A DNA stretch of 64,000 bases from Nitrosomonas sp. (GCA_021582655.1 CP091135.1:2171591-2235590); one strand, 5' to 3'. Positions 1-11,981 are shown, numbered from the stretch's first letter. Notes: generated from the letters alone by a model not told the origin. Numbers and translations are program-made.

Positions 1-1194
1 ATGCTGCCCGTCACCGAATACCGGCGGGTCTTCGCACCGGTGCAGGATACCGATCAACCGCCGCCGGTATCGCCCTGGGCTTGGGCGATTACTACGGCAC
101 TGACGACGTTTTTCGTTTTCTTTATTTATGTGCCTTCGACCGTTTATGTCGATGCCTGGCTCAGATCCAATCCGGAAATCGTCGCCGAATTACAAGAATC
201 ACAGCAAATCGTGATTCAAGCGGTAGAAAAAATCGGTGATGATTACTACAAGCCCGGCACCGCTGAACAAATCGAACAGGCTTATCGCGACAGTTTAAGT
301 AAGATGGAAACATCACTTGCCAGATTGCGCGAAACCTCAAATGACAGTTTCAGGCAAATGACCGAAAACGTCGACAGCTATCTCGACTGGTATTACAGTT
401 TGCCGGGGGAATACGAACGTATCGTTGCATTGGCCACAGGGGCGCTGGAAAGTTGGATGACGGAAAAATTGCAGGACTATCTCATGCAAGGCAATGTCTT
501 CGGTCCGGTTCAACAATCGATTGACGATGTGTTGAAAAACAATCAGCAATTGCGCCTTGAGCATATGCGGAAAGTAGAGCAAATTCTGGCGGAAAACCGC
601 ATTCAGCCCGAAGAAAACTCCCAACTCGAGATCGTCCGGCACGCTTCGCTGACTGCATTGAAAGAGCCGCCGGCGCACAGCGTCATCGTCAATCTGGAAA
701 ACCGCATGCTGATTTCCGGCGGCATCGGTACCGCAGGCGCAATAACCGGCGCCATCGCCGGGAAAATCACCGCCAAAGTCGCAGGCAAGGGTATCTTGAA
801 GCTGGGCGCGCAAGCGGTGATCAAAGTGACCGCCGGCAAAGCGGCAAGCGCATTAGGTGGTGCAGCGGCCGGTGCGGCGGCCGGCATGGCGATCGGCTCG
901 TTGATTCCGGGCATCGGAACCGCAATCGGCGCCGCGATCGGTGGAATCATCGGCGGCATTACAATCGGACTTACTGTCGAAAAATTGCTATTGATGCTCG
1001 AAGAAGCGTTCTCGCGCGAGGAATTCAAACAGCAGATTCTGTCGGCCATCGAAGAAGAACGCCTGGAATTCGAAAAATTCCTGAATACGCCGGCATTACT
1101 GGATCAAACACCGGAGTCGGAACACCTCGTCAATCCGGACAACGAATCCGCACTGCCATCCGATCCGGAAATAACGCCGGCAATCATTAACTGA
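1..1194 (+). CDS. membrane protein with glycine-zipper region, function unknown
   Basis: The reading frame begins with an ATG at the first base of the window, so the true start could lie upstream. As read it is 397 residues. A hydrophobic segment at about residues 26-46 looks like a signal anchor. A charged helical stretch (about 55-210) follows. Residues about 237-330 are very rich in Gly and Ala with GxxxG-type spacing (for example GGAAAGAAAGMAIG and GAAIGGIIGG), typical of glycine-zipper membrane segments. The tail is acidic. I do not recognise the family. It converges on ppx and the two genes overlap by 8 bp at their stop codons. The hydrophobic Gly-rich block could insert into or oligomerise in a membrane; that is inference only. 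Confidence 0.75.
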   Translation: MLPVTEYRRVFAPVQDTDQPPPVSPWAWAITTALTTFFVFFIYVPSTVYVDAWLRSNPEIVAELQESQQIVIQAVEKIGDDYYKPGTAEQIEQAYRDSLSKMETSLARLRETSNDSFRQMTENVDSYLDWYYSLPGEYERIVALATGALESWMTEKLQDYLMQGNVFGPVQQSIDDVLKNNQQLRLEHMRKVEQILAENRIQPEENSQLEIVRHASLTALKEPPAHSVIVNLENRMLISGGIGTAGAITGAIAGKITAKVAGKGILKLGAQAVIKVTAGKAASALGGAAAGAAAGMAIGSLIPGIGTAIGAAIGGIIGGITIGLTVEKLLLMLEEAFSREEFKQQILSAIEEERLEFEKFLNTPALLDQTPESEHLVNPDNESALPSDPEITPAIIN

Positions 1195-2683
1195 ATGTCA
1201 GTTTAATATCGGCCGCTTGCAAGAAATTTTGCTCGGCGCTCAAGTCCATCAAAGTTAGCGGATGGTGATTTAACCATTGCGACGGAAACTCAAGACCGAT
1301 TCTGTTTTTATTCGCGGCAACCCGTATCTCCGGCAAACGATTGTTGGACCTGCTCCGGTGCAACACGACAGACAATCTGAGTAAAATGCACAGCCGAATG
1401 ATTTGTATGCGGATAGAACCATAAACGGTTTCAAATTCTTCCAGCGGAAATTTACGGCGATGGCTGCGTACCAGCAATGCAAGTTTCAATTGTTCCTGGT
1501 GGGAGAAACCGGCAAGATCGGAATTGGCTGTCAAATAAGCGCCGTGGCGATGATATTGATTATGCGCTACCGACAATCCGATCTCATGAATTAACGCCCC
1601 CCAGCTCAGCAATTTCAAGTCGTTTTTTTCATCGAACTCCCAATCGCTTCGCAGTTGCCGGAAAAAATCCACCGCAGTTTCCCGGACCCGGGTTGCCTGA
1701 TCCAGATCGACAGTGTAACGCTGCGTTATGGTGACAATTGTTTTATCGCGGATATCCTCATCATGCGCCCGACCGATCAGATCATAAAGCAATCCTTCGC
1801 GCAATGCGCCTTCCGAAACATTGATACTTTCCAATCCCAGCGCTTCAAAAATGCCGCAAAGCACTGCCACACCACTGGCGAAAACCGGTTTGCGGCGTTC
1901 GGACAGTCCGATGAAATTAATCATCTCACTATCACCGATAACCATTAATTCATCGCAAAGCCGCCGCAGCGCGGTGGCGGTGATGCCGTAATCGCACCAG
2001 CCCTGTGCTTGAACCACATCCCGGATGCTGATAATGGTTCCCGAAGAACCCAGCGCATAATCCCAACCGGTTTTTTTATACATCACTTCGATCGATTCCA
2101 GCTCTTGCATCGCGAACATAATCGCTTTGCGCATTTTCTTGGCCCTTATTTTACCGTCCTCGAAAAAGCGCTGCTGCATATTGACACAACCCATATACAG
2201 GCTTTCGGTAAAGTAAGCCTCGAACCCTCGCCCGATGATTAATTCCGTGCTGCCGCCACCGATGTCGATAACCAGGCGCTGGCTCACTTCATCAAAACTG
2301 CTATGCGCTACGCCGGAATAGATCAATCTGGCTTCCTCACGCCCGGCAATGATCTCGATCGGATGCCCCAACGCTTGATACGCCTGCATCATGAACGCGT
2401 CGCTATTTCTTGCCTGGCGTAATGTATTAGTACCAACCGCGCGAACATTAAGCTGAGGTATTTCACGAATGCGCTGGCCGAATCGTTGCAAGCACTCCAA
2501 TGCCTGTTGTATGGATTCTTTGGACAACTCCTGCTTGTCGTTAAGCCCCGATGCCAACCGGACCATTTCCTTCATGCGATCGATAAGCTGTAACCGTCCG
2601 TCGATCCAATTGGCGACAATCATGTGGAAACTGTTGGAACCCAAGTCAACAGCAGCGTACGATTCAAGCGGTTTGGGCGGCAT
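1187..2683 (-). CDS. ppx: exopolyphosphatase (Ppx/GppA family)
   Basis: This protein of 498 residues belongs to the Ppx/GppA family, which releases phosphate from the ends of polyphosphate or removes the 5' phosphate of pppGpp. The actin-like ATPase fold is visible from the phosphate motif DLGSNSFHMIVAN near residues 13-25 and the second motif DIGGGSTELIIG near 140-151. The HD-like C-terminal half (GALIHEIGLSVAHNQYHRHG) is also present. Its length fits both Ppx (about 513 in E. coli) and GppA (about 494), and sequence alone does not fully separate the two; Ppx is the usual call for the single betaproteobacterial copy. It lies 55 bp downstream of the acyl-CoA synthetase gene on the same strand, so co-transcription is possible. 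No ppk is seen in the window. Confidence 0.9.
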   Translation of the reverse strand: MPPKPLESYAAVDLGSNSFHMIVANWIDGRLQLIDRMKEMVRLASGLNDKQELSKESIQQALECLQRFGQRIREIPQLNVRAVGTNTLRQARNSDAFMMQAYQALGHPIEIIAGREEARLIYSGVAHSSFDEVSQRLVIDIGGGSTELIIGRGFEAYFTESLYMGCVNMQQRFFEDGKIRAKKMRKAIMFAMQELESIEVMYKKTGWDYALGSSGTIISIRDVVQAQGWCDYGITATALRRLCDELMVIGDSEMINFIGLSERRKPVFASGVAVLCGIFEALGLESINVSEGALREGLLYDLIGRAHDEDIRDKTIVTITQRYTVDLDQATRVRETAVDFFRQLRSDWEFDEKNDLKLLSWGALIHEIGLSVAHNQYHRHGAYLTANSDLAGFSHQEQLKLALLVRSHRRKFPLEEFETVYGSIRIQIIRLCILLRLSVVLHRSRSNNRLPEIRVAANKNRIGLEFPSQWLNHHPLTLMDLSAEQNFLQAADIKLTFS

Positions 2684-2738
2684 AGGTCGATTTTTCGGTT
2701 TAGGCGGAAAAAATCAGAAATCGTCGCATCATGAAAAC

Positions 2739-4571
2739 TCAGTGCCCTGCGTACAAATGTTCGATGACAGCACTATATTTTTCCAACACTTTGGCGCGCC
2801 TCAGCTTGAGCGTAGGTGTCAGCAATTCATTTTCTATGGTCCAGGATTCTTGAATTGGCGCAATACGACGTATCTTGGCATACCCGGGAAATTCTTTAGT
2901 TAAATCAGCGATTTTATCCAATAAGATTTTTTCCATCCGCACCTTCTGTTTCGCATCGGCGAGCGATCCGTTCAAACCGTGATGTGCCGCCAAAGCTTCC
3001 AATCGGGTCGGATTCAATACCGCCAAAACGCTCAAATAAGAACGCGCCTCACCAATCAACATCACCTGATCGAATACCGGATCACGCAGGATAGCCGCCT
3101 CCATATCCGCAGGCGGTATTTTTTCTCCGGTTGACAACACGATGATTTCTTTCAATCTTCCTGTGATAGTGACATGCCCTTGCGCATCGATTGCCGCGAT
3201 ATCGCCGGAATTCAGCCAGCCGTCGGCGGATAAAATCGCTTGAGTGGCTTCCGGATTGTTCCAGTATCCTTTCATCACGTTCGGGCCGCGAATCAATAAG
3301 GCATTGTCAACACCAAGCTTCACCTCGACGCCTGGGATCGGCAAACCGACGCTGGAAGGCACATTATCGTCAAGCCGGTTGACACAAGCCACCGGACTGC
3401 TTTCCGTCATGCCGTAACCTTGCAAAACCGGCAATCCCAATCCGATGAAAACCCTTGATATCTCAGCGGATAGCGCAGCCCCCCCGCTCATGGCGAAGCG
3501 CAATCGTCCGCCTAATTTGCGTAATACCTGATCGGCAATCAATTTTTTCAGCAGCGGCCACAGCAAATGCGTCAACCGCCACCCTGCCCTGCCTTGCTGG
3601 TATTCAAACCGGCTGTATCCGACATCGACCGAAAAATGAAATAGCCACCGTGCAAAACCGGATCCTTCGGCGAGCTTGGCGCGGATTCCCGCATACACCC
3701 TTTCGTAGATACGAGGCACGGAAATCAGCAGGGTCGGCCGGATCGTCAGCAAATCTTCCTGCAACTGCGGGATCGAGCGCGCGTAGGCGATGGTTGCGCC
3801 GGCCATCATTGCGATATAGTATCCCGAGGTTCTTTCAAAAGTGTGCGACAACGGCAAAAACGACAACATCAAATCCGAAGATAAAATCGGTACCGCCTGC
3901 AACGAGCTGTACGCATTGGTCAGGATATTGTGGTGGCTTAACATCACCCCTTTTGGCCGCCCGGTAGTACCCGAAGTGTAAATAATAGTGGCCAATGCGT
4001 GCGGATCGGTAACCTGGTGTTTCATTGCACCGTCGGCATGCGTCGGCACCCAATCCCGCACGGAAATCAGCTTGGCGTTTAATCCGATATCACTGACAAC
4101 CGATTCCGGCGATCGCAACACGATGATGCGTTGCAGACAGGATACTTCATTTTCGATCGCGGCGAATTGCTGCCATTGATGTACGCCCTCAAGCAACAGC
4201 AACTTCACACCGGCATTATTGATGATATACGCTGCATTCTCGACCCTGTCATCGGTGTAAATCGGAATCACAACCAAGCCCAAACCCAACGCCGCCTGCT
4301 CAAACATGACCCACTCCGGACAATTCCGCATCATCACCGCAACACGGTCACCGGGCTCAAGCCGCTCGTTTTCGATCGCCGCCTGCCAGCAAGCGATGGA
4401 TTGATCCATTTGCTCCCATGTATAACTACGCCACTCCTCTTCCACCGTATTGAAATAACGGTAGGCTGTCTTTTCCGGCGAGACACGCACCCGTTCCGCA
4501 AATAAACCATCCAGCGTCCTAGCCACGTCTACCGGGATAATATAGGTCGAGTTATTGAGATTATCATTCAT
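2739..4571 (-). CDS. long-chain fatty acid--CoA ligase (AMP-binding, FadD15-like)
   Basis: This 610-residue acyl-activating enzyme forms acyl-CoA from a fatty acid, ATP and CoA through an acyl-adenylate. The AMP-binding signature IIYTSGTTGRPKGVMLSH is near residues 196-213. The motif QGYGMTESSP and the hinge motif LNSGDIAAIDAQGHVTITGR with the following K are also present. The overall form (large N-terminal domain, LPLSHTFER motif) matches the bacterial/eukaryotic long-chain synthetases of the FadD15/ACSL type rather than E. coli FadD. It is 61 bp downstream of the FadE-like gene and 55 bp upstream of ppx, on the same strand. With that neighbour it would supply acyl-CoA for beta-oxidation or for lipid remodelling; substrate chain length cannot be read from sequence. 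Confidence 0.9.
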   Translation of the reverse strand: MNDNLNNSTYIIPVDVARTLDGLFAERVRVSPEKTAYRYFNTVEEEWRSYTWEQMDQSIACWQAAIENERLEPGDRVAVMMRNCPEWVMFEQAALGLGLVVIPIYTDDRVENAAYIINNAGVKLLLLEGVHQWQQFAAIENEVSCLQRIIVLRSPESVVSDIGLNAKLISVRDWVPTHADGAMKHQVTDPHALATIIYTSGTTGRPKGVMLSHHNILTNAYSSLQAVPILSSDLMLSFLPLSHTFERTSGYYIAMMAGATIAYARSIPQLQEDLLTIRPTLLISVPRIYERVYAGIRAKLAEGSGFARWLFHFSVDVGYSRFEYQQGRAGWRLTHLLWPLLKKLIADQVLRKLGGRLRFAMSGGAALSAEISRVFIGLGLPVLQGYGMTESSPVACVNRLDDNVPSSVGLPIPGVEVKLGVDNALLIRGPNVMKGYWNNPEATQAILSADGWLNSGDIAAIDAQGHVTITGRLKEIIVLSTGEKIPPADMEAAILRDPVFDQVMLIGEARSYLSVLAVLNPTRLEALAAHHGLNGSLADAKQKVRMEKILLDKIADLTKEFPGYAKIRRIAPIQESWTIENELLTPTLKLRRAKVLEKYSAVIEHLYAGH

Positions 4572-4632
4572 GATTGCGCAGTTATCGGTAATTTCGAAAA
4601 CGGTGGATTAATTGCCCGGCAAGCCGGGTTTG

Positions 4633-6939
4633 TCAATCGAGGCCGGGCGAAAAATCGTCGACCTTGACAACACGCTGTCTAAGATCCTTCAGTTGGTGCA
4701 ATAAATCCGCTTCTTCCGCGGTAATGACCGCGCGCTCCAATGCTTGCTCGATCTGCCCATGGACCCGGCGGGTGATTCTGTTCTGCTTAACCGCTTGCCG
4801 AAGTTTGGCTTCGATGGATTCACACGCAATAGCGCACTGTAACGCTCGCTCCAAATCCGACAAAGGCTCATTGTCAGCCGCAGGAACAAAGATTCCGTCA
4901 GTGAGTCGGTCGCGCACTTCACCCGGCGTCATCAATATACGCGCTACGTCGTGCGCCAACTTGTCGGCAGGCGGTTTGCAGCGCTTGCCCAGCGGAAATA
5001 TCAACGCCCGGAGCGACCAAGCCAATACCGCCGGAACTGGAAAATTCGTCAACAACTCATCAAATGCTTGCTGCATCCGGTAGATCGCATCCTGCACCGA
5101 CCAATGCAACAAAGGCAAATCGCCGCTTGGGCGGCCATCGTCTTCGAAGCGCTTCAACGCGGCCGAGCATAAATACAATAAACTTAAAATATCACCCAAG
5201 CGTGCGGATAATCTTTCACGCCGCTTCAACGAGCCTCCCAGAATCATTAAACCGATATCGGCGATACAGGCGAAGCTGGCGGAAAAACGCGCCAATTGCC
5301 GGTAATATCCGACTGTTTCCGGTGCGCAATCGGTCGGTGCGTTTTCCTTGATGAAACCGCCGGCACAAGCAAAATACAAACTGTTACCGATATTTCGCAA
5401 AGTGAATCGGGCATGCCCGACCAAAGCCCGATCAAAATCCGACACCCCTTTTTGGTGATTTTCGTCATGCGCGGCGTTGACTTCCGCAAGCAAATAAGGA
5501 TGACAGCGAATCGCACCCTGACCGAAAATAATCATATTGCGCGTCAATATATTCGCCCCTTCCACTGTAATACTGACCGGAATTTGCTGATAGAGCCGCC
5601 CGAGATAATTACGAGGTCCGATACAAATTCCTTTACCGCCATGGATGTCCATCGCGTCGTTGATCGCCTGGCGTCCCCGTTCGGTCAAATGATATTTGAC
5701 GATGGCCGAAATCACCGAAGGCTTTTCCCCCGAATCCACCGCACCCGCCGTCATCACGCGTGCGGCGTCCATCATATAGGTATTGCCACCGATACGCGCC
5801 AACGCCTCTTCGACACCCTCGAAATAACCGATAGGGGTTTTGAATTGCGTACGCACCCTGCTGTAAGCACCGCAAGTGCGTGCCGCCAGTTTGGCGGCAC
5901 CGACACTGGTCGCCGGCAACGAAATGGAACGACCCGCCGCAAGGCAGTTCATCAACATGCGCCAGCCCTGCCCTAAGCCATCACGCCCGCCGATCACCCA
6001 CTCCATCGGAATAAAAACCGCGTTGCCGGAATTCGGACCATTTTGAAATGCACCGTTAAGCGGATAGTGACGGCGCCCGATGTTGACGCCGGGCGTGCCG
6101 GTCGGAATCAACGCCAGCGTGATGCCGATTTCTTCCTCAGCGCCCAAAAGATGGTCCGGATCATACAGCTTGAACGCCAAACCCAGGAGCGTTGCTACCG
6201 GCCCCAATGTGATGTAGCGCTTTTCCCAGGTGACGCGCATACCCAACACATCCGGATTACCGTCGAATTCACCGCGACAAACGATACCAAAATCCGGCAT
6301 CGCACCGGCATCCGAGCCCGCTTCGGGCGAAGTCAGCGCAAAGCAAGGAACTTCCAAGCCTTTCGCCAGCCGCGGCAAATAATATTCCTTTTGTTGCTCG
6401 GTACCATAATGCAGTAACAGCTCGGCCGGACCCAGTGAATTCGGCACCATCACCGTCACAGCTGCCGTTCCGCTGCGTGCACCGAGTTTCATCACAACCG
6501 CGGAATGCGCCAGTGCCGAGAACCCGTAACCTCCGTACTGCTTTGGGATAATCAACCCAAAAAAACCGTTTTCTTTGATAAACTGCCATACATCCGGCGG
6601 CAAGTCCCTTAATTCATGTGTAATTTTCCATTCATCCAGCATGGCGCATAGCCGCTCCACCGGACCGTCAAGAAAAGCTTGTTCTTCCACGGTCAATTGC
6701 GGCTTTCGCAAAGCCAGCATTTTTTTCCAATCCGGTCTGCCGCTGAACAAATCCCCGTCCCACCATACCGTGCCTGCATCCAGTGCCTCCTGCTCGGTTT
6801 GCGATATCTGTGGAAGCATTTTGCGAAAAATCGTGAGAATCGGCTTGGCAACCAGACGGCGGCGGATTGCCGGCACGCCCAGAACCAAGGCAAGCACGGC
6901 GGTGAATAACAAGATCACGGAGAAGAGAAACATAAACAT
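4633..6939 (-). CDS. fadE: acyl-CoA dehydrogenase, FadE/YafH type
   Basis: This 768-residue flavoprotein would catalyse the first oxidation step of fatty-acid beta-oxidation (acyl-CoA to trans-2-enoyl-CoA). The large size (E. coli FadE is 814), two N-terminal hydrophobic stretches (about residues 2-20) and the long C-terminal region beyond the dehydrogenase core identify the FadE subgroup. Seen in the core are ALTSPEAGSDAG (residues 201-211, FAD/substrate loop) and the DIHGGKGICIGPRNYLGRLYQ and VEGANILTRNMIIFGQG motifs near 430-475. The C-terminal third matches the extra domain of this subgroup (DUF1974). The next gene downstream is an acyl-CoA synthetase 61 bp away, suggesting a two-gene fatty-acid operon. 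The 236 bp upstream, to dapE, is a divergent intergenic region. Confidence 0.92.
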   Translation of the reverse strand: MFMFLFSVILLFTAVLALVLGVPAIRRRLVAKPILTIFRKMLPQISQTEQEALDAGTVWWDGDLFSGRPDWKKMLALRKPQLTVEEQAFLDGPVERLCAMLDEWKITHELRDLPPDVWQFIKENGFFGLIIPKQYGGYGFSALAHSAVVMKLGARSGTAAVTVMVPNSLGPAELLLHYGTEQQKEYYLPRLAKGLEVPCFALTSPEAGSDAGAMPDFGIVCRGEFDGNPDVLGMRVTWEKRYITLGPVATLLGLAFKLYDPDHLLGAEEEIGITLALIPTGTPGVNIGRRHYPLNGAFQNGPNSGNAVFIPMEWVIGGRDGLGQGWRMLMNCLAAGRSISLPATSVGAAKLAARTCGAYSRVRTQFKTPIGYFEGVEEALARIGGNTYMMDAARVMTAGAVDSGEKPSVISAIVKYHLTERGRQAINDAMDIHGGKGICIGPRNYLGRLYQQIPVSITVEGANILTRNMIIFGQGAIRCHPYLLAEVNAAHDENHQKGVSDFDRALVGHARFTLRNIGNSLYFACAGGFIKENAPTDCAPETVGYYRQLARFSASFACIADIGLMILGGSLKRRERLSARLGDILSLLYLCSAALKRFEDDGRPSGDLPLLHWSVQDAIYRMQQAFDELLTNFPVPAVLAWSLRALIFPLGKRCKPPADKLAHDVARILMTPGEVRDRLTDGIFVPAADNEPLSDLERALQCAIACESIEAKLRQAVKQNRITRRVHGQIEQALERAVITAEEADLLHQLKDLRQRVVKVDDFSPGLD

Positions 6940-7151
6940 GGCGACTTTCCCTCTAAAAATTAAATCCGATTAGGCATCGTACCTTACACGTCCATTGTGC
7001 ATTACCCCGATCAGGCGTGTAAAATCCGATTTCGACTTTACGAGTGATTGATCCCATACAAATTTACAAGATAATAATTCAAATCCCCACTATGCACCGA
7101 AATTTCACCGAATGTTTGTTGTTAAATTCGTACACTCAAAATCAAGTATAA

Positions 7152-8455
<1,304 letters not shown>

Positions 8456-8471
<16 letters not shown>

Positions 8472-9409
8472 TCATTCAAAATAAAATCCCGGACCGTGTC
8501 AATCTGCTCGACATCAAGCAACATCGGTGAATGCCCGACCCCATTAAATTCCACGATCCTGGCTTTCGCACCGCGCAACTTCATTTGCGCTGCAGTATCC
8601 GTCGATAAAATATCCGATCCCACGCCGCGTAACACCAATGTTGGCACAGTCAACCGATCCCACTGCGCCCAAAGATCGATATCCTTGATTTCATGGGACT
8701 GAAAACTGATTGCAATTCTTGGATCGTAGCGAAAACCAAATGAACCATCCGGATATTCCCGGGCGCTATGAATCGCCAAATGATGCCATTGTTGCTCCGT
8801 TAATGGACCGAACGATACGGAAATTGCTTTCATGTAGGCCTGAAGCGCTTCAAAATTTTCAAAGCGCGGATCTTTCCCGACGTAGCCGGCGATACGCTTA
8901 AGTGCTGCCGCGGGAATCAGCGGACCGATATCGCTGATAATCAGCTTATTCACCGAGAAGGGCAAACCCGGCTGTATCGCCAAAATCATGCCGATCAACC
9001 CGCCCATGGAAATGCCGACCCAATCCAAGGTGATCGGAACCGGATACTGCGTCTGCAGAAATGTAACCAGCGCAGCGGCATCGGCAAGATATAGCGGATA
9101 GTAATCGTAATCGCACGCGTGCTCCAACCAGTCACTTTGTCCGCGTCCGACCACATCCACACAAATAACCCGGCAATCGTTTTGTATCGCGTGCGCAAAA
9201 AAATCGAAATCACGACAATTGCGCGTCAACCCGTGAACACAAACAACCACATGCGGATTATCAGGATCACCCCAATCCGTATAAGCGATATGATGCGGCT
9301 TTTTGGGCTCGGTATCCGATGAAGCCGTAGGAACAAGAATACGGTGAGTTTTAATGGTCATTTTTGCTGTTATTGTGAGCGGATGATCAACCGTGAAACC
9401 GGCAAACAT
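8456..9409 (-). CDS. alpha/beta hydrolase
   Basis: This 317-residue alpha/beta-hydrolase-fold protein has VVVCVHGLTRN (oxyanion-hole HG), the nucleophile elbow GISMGG and the C-terminal catalytic His region NGVGHSPML. The catalytic acid is probably the Asp in VLRGVGSDILS. The family includes esterases, haloperoxidase-like enzymes and other hydrolases, and the substrate cannot be inferred. Two ATG starts are possible: 9409, or 9361 (a protein shorter by 16 residues); neither has a clear ribosome binding site. Oddity: the last five residues EGNAD and the TAA stop are encoded by the right end of the repeat at 8328-8471. The same pentapeptide tail occurs on the MutS-like protein ending at 50077. 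Confidence 0.85.
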
Positions 9410-9870
9410 TGATTCTACTTATCAGCTTGCACGGCACAAATACATAATTGATTCTGAATTATTCGATAAATCATAGCATTAATGATTGTTAAGCATTTTC
9501 TACACGAACATTATAATCCGACGACTGCCCTCGTTGCGCAGATCAAAGCAGGAATTTAGCAAATCGTTGACAACTCTATGCTGCAGCAATTGTGCAATCG
9601 ATCAATCAGCGTTTACTTAATGTTGTCACAGCAATGCAAATCACTTGCAACACCCCGCCAAGTTTGCTCCGCGAAATCCGAAGAGCAGCGGTCGAATGTA
9701 AAAATATATCGATTATCCGGAAATGCAACACTCAGTCGGAAAACACACGATTCGTTTGGTAGCGATTAATGCCACTTGGCCTTATAATTCATGCTGTATA
9801 AAAAGGCGCCTTGGCTATCCGGTCTCCCGGAAAATCGGGGTACAACCGTAAACATCACTCCCCCAGCGGC
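9410..9870. other. non-coding divergent region upstream of dapC
   Basis: The 461 bp between the opposed hydrolase gene and dapC hold no convincing gene. A TATAAT hexamer at 9783-9788 is a plausible -10 box for dapC-dapD, although I see no good -35 box at 17 bp. The stretch at 9596-9616 (AATCGATCAATCAGCGTTTAC) resembles the end of the dispersed repeat family and may be a degraded fragment. Confidence 0.4.
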
Positions 9871-11067
9871 ATGAATGCTCAGTTAAATCGGCTACAACCT
9901 TATCCTTTCCAGAAGCTTCGCCAGCTGCTCGACGGCATACCACGCAACACGGCGGTTCACCCGGTCGACTTGCAAATCGGGGAGCCCAAGCATGCAACAC
10001 CGGAATTCATCCGCCAGACGTTGATCGATCACGTGGACGGCTTGGCCCATTATCCGACCACGCTTGGCACCCTGGAATTACGCCAGAGTATCGCGAAATG
10101 GATAACACGCCGCTTCAACCTGGAAAGTATCGATGCGGACAAACAGATTATCCCGGTCAATGGCAGCCGGGAAGCATTGTTCGCCTTCGCCCAGACCGTG
10201 GTGAACAGCAGCGCCGGTCAGCCCGTCGTGGTGTGTCCGAATCCGTTTTATCAGATTTATGAAGGCGCGGCACTACTGGCTGGAGCCACACCCTACTTTA
10301 TCAATACGCTACCTGAAAACAACTTCAAACTCGATTTCTCGCAATTGAGCGAAACCGTGTGGTCAGAAACACAATTAATTTATGTTTGTTCGCCGAATAA
10401 CCCGACCGGTGGTGTAATGACGCTGGATGAATGGCGCGAATTGTTCGCATTGTCGGATCGGTATGGTTTTGTAATCGCATCCGATGAATGTTACTCGGAA
10501 ATTTATTTTGACGAATCCGATCCGCCGCTTGGTGCGCTGGACGCCGCCAACCAGCTTGGTCGTAACGAATTTCCGCGCTTGGTGGTATTCAACAGCTTAT
10601 CGAAACGCTCCAACGTACCGGGGCTTCGCTCCGGTTTTGCCGCAGGCGATGCAGCGATTCTGGAAAAATTCCTGCTATACCGGACATACCACGGTTCCGC
10701 AATGAATCCGGCGGTGCAAGCCGCAAGCGCGGCTGCCTGGTGCGACGAAGCGCATGTCACGGAAAATCGGCGCTTGTACGCACAAAAATTTCGTGACGCC
10801 ATCGGGATCCTGTCCGCCACAATGACGGTGCAATTGCCTAGCGCAAGTTTTTATTTGTGGATCAACACGCCGATCAGCGATACCGAATTCACCAAACGGC
10901 TTTATCAAGACTATAATGTCACCGTGCTGCCGGGGAGCTTTCTGGCCCGCGAAGTACGCGGCCTCAATCCCGGAAAAGACTATGTGCGTATCGCGCTGGT
11001 GGCTTCGCCGCAACAATGCAGTGAGGCAATGACAAGAATCAAAAGCTTGGCAGCCCGGCTAAGCTGA
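9871..11067 (+). CDS. dapC: succinyldiaminopimelate transaminase
   Basis: This fold-type I PLP aminotransferase converts N-succinyl-2-amino-6-ketopimelate to N-succinyl-LL-diaminopimelate, the step before DapE. The ATG at 9871 gives 398 residues beginning [19 protein letters not shown], the typical N-terminus. An upstream TTG at 9811 is in frame but unlikely. Motifs seen are [31 protein letters not shown] and the PLP-lysine motif [17 protein letters not shown]. Gene context decides the name over other class I aminotransferases, because dapD follows 29 bp later. Regulation is not visible apart from a TATAAT box at 9783-9788. Confidence 0.9.
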   Translation: MNAQLNRLQPYPFQKLRQLLDGIPRNTAVHPVDLQIGEPKHATPEFIRQTLIDHVDGLAHYPTTLGTLELRQSIAKWITRRFNLESIDADKQIIPVNGSREALFAFAQTVVNSSAGQPVVVCPNPFYQIYEGAALLAGATPYFINTLPENNFKLDFSQLSETVWSETQLIYVCSPNNPTGGVMTLDEWRELFALSDRYGFVIASDECYSEIYFDESDPPLGALDAANQLGRNEFPRLVVFNSLSKRSNVPGLRSGFAAGDAAILEKFLLYRTYHGSAMNPAVQAASAAAWCDEAHVTENRRLYAQKFRDAIGILSATMTVQLPSASFYLWINTPISDTEFTKRLYQDYNVTVLPGSFLAREVRGLNPGKDYVRIALVASPQQCSEAMTRIKSLAARLS

Positions 11068-11096
11068 CCCCGCTTTTTTATCTCTTAGGAAAAAAC

Positions 11097-11918
11097 ATGA
11101 CCGAATTACAATCCATCATTGAAGCGGCTTTCGAACGCCGTGCGGAAATAACTCCGCGTAATGTCGACGCCAGTTTGAAAGAAGCTGTCACGCAAGTACT
11201 CACAATGCTCGATAACGGCAAACTGCGGGTCGCGGAAAAAATCAATGGCGAATGGGTCACCCACCAGTGGATCAAAAAAGCCGTGTTGCTGTCGTTTCGC
11301 ATCGAAGACAACAGCTTCATCAAAGGGGGATTTTCCAATTATTTCGACAAAGTGCCGTCAAAATTCGCCGATTACAGCTCGCGCGACTTTCGCGACGGCG
11401 GCTTCCGTGTGGTGCCCCCCGCCGCGGTGCGTAAAGGCGCGTTTATCGCCAGCAACGTGGTGCTGATGCCATCATACGTCAACATCGGCGCTTATGTCGA
11501 CGAAGGCACCATGGTGGATACGTGGGCCACAGTGGGTTCTTGTGCGCAGATCGGCAAGAATGTGCATTTATCCGGCGGCGTCGGTATCGGCGGTGTGCTG
11601 GAACCGGTACAGGCCAACCCGACAATCATCGAAGATAATTGTTTTATCGGCGCACGCTCGGAAGTTGTCGAAGGCGTGATTGTCGGTGAAAACTCGGTGA
11701 TCTCAATGGGTGTTTACATTGGCCAAAGCACTAAAATCTACAACCGGGAAACCGGAGAAGTCACCTATGGCCGCATCCCGCCCGGTTCGGTGGTGGTATC
11801 CGGCAACTTACCGTCCGAAAATGGCAAATACAGCCTCTATTGCGCTGTGATCGTCAAGCAAGTCGATGCAAAAACCCGGGCTAAAACCGGTATTAACGAA
11901 TTGCTGCGCGGCATCTGA
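11097..11918 (+). CDS. dapD: 2,3,4,5-tetrahydropyridine-2,6-dicarboxylate N-succinyltransferase
   Basis: DapD transfers succinyl from succinyl-CoA to tetrahydrodipicolinate, the step that commits the pathway to succinylated intermediates. The protein has 273 residues (E. coli 274). A left-handed beta-helix is recognisable from the hexapeptide repeats in [20 protein letters not shown] and the later [10 protein letters not shown] and [17 protein letters not shown] stretches. The start is preceded by TTAGGAAAAAAC. It is the second gene of dapC-dapD and ends 30 bp before a strong hairpin terminator. Confidence 0.97.
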   Translation: MTELQSIIEAAFERRAEITPRNVDASLKEAVTQVLTMLDNGKLRVAEKINGEWVTHQWIKKAVLLSFRIEDNSFIKGGFSNYFDKVPSKFADYSSRDFRDGGFRVVPPAAVRKGAFIASNVVLMPSYVNIGAYVDEGTMVDTWATVGSCAQIGKNVHLSGGVGIGGVLEPVQANPTIIEDNCFIGARSEVVEGVIVGENSVISMGVYIGQSTKIYNRETGEVTYGRIPPGSVVVSGNLPSENGKYSLYCAVIVKQVDAKTRAKTGINELLRGI

Positions 11919-11947
11919 TTTCTCTCGATACCCTCCTTCCATGAAGA

Positions 11948-11969
11948 AAAATCCCCCGCGGGGGATTTT
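11948..11969. terminator. bidirectional intrinsic terminator between dapD and the BON lipoprotein gene
   Basis: A perfect 10-bp inverted repeat, AAAATCCCCC and GGGGGATTTT, has a two-base loop (GC) and A/T tracts on both sides. It lies between two convergent genes, so it can stop transcription of dapCD (plus strand) and of the lipoprotein gene (minus strand). The run of T is longer in the minus direction. Confidence 0.85.
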
Positions 11970-11981
11970 CCGTGTTACGCA

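Noticed and set aside
337..1049. Minus-strand frames of 148-158 residues inside the first gene
   Set aside because: They lie opposite a coherent coding sequence with a transmembrane and glycine-zipper pattern. Their products lack family features, so they are shadow frames.
9567..9595. TTGACA at 9567-9572 as a promoter for dapC
   Set aside because: The hexamer at the right distance (TTGTGC) is a poor -10 box, and the dapC start is 280 bp away.
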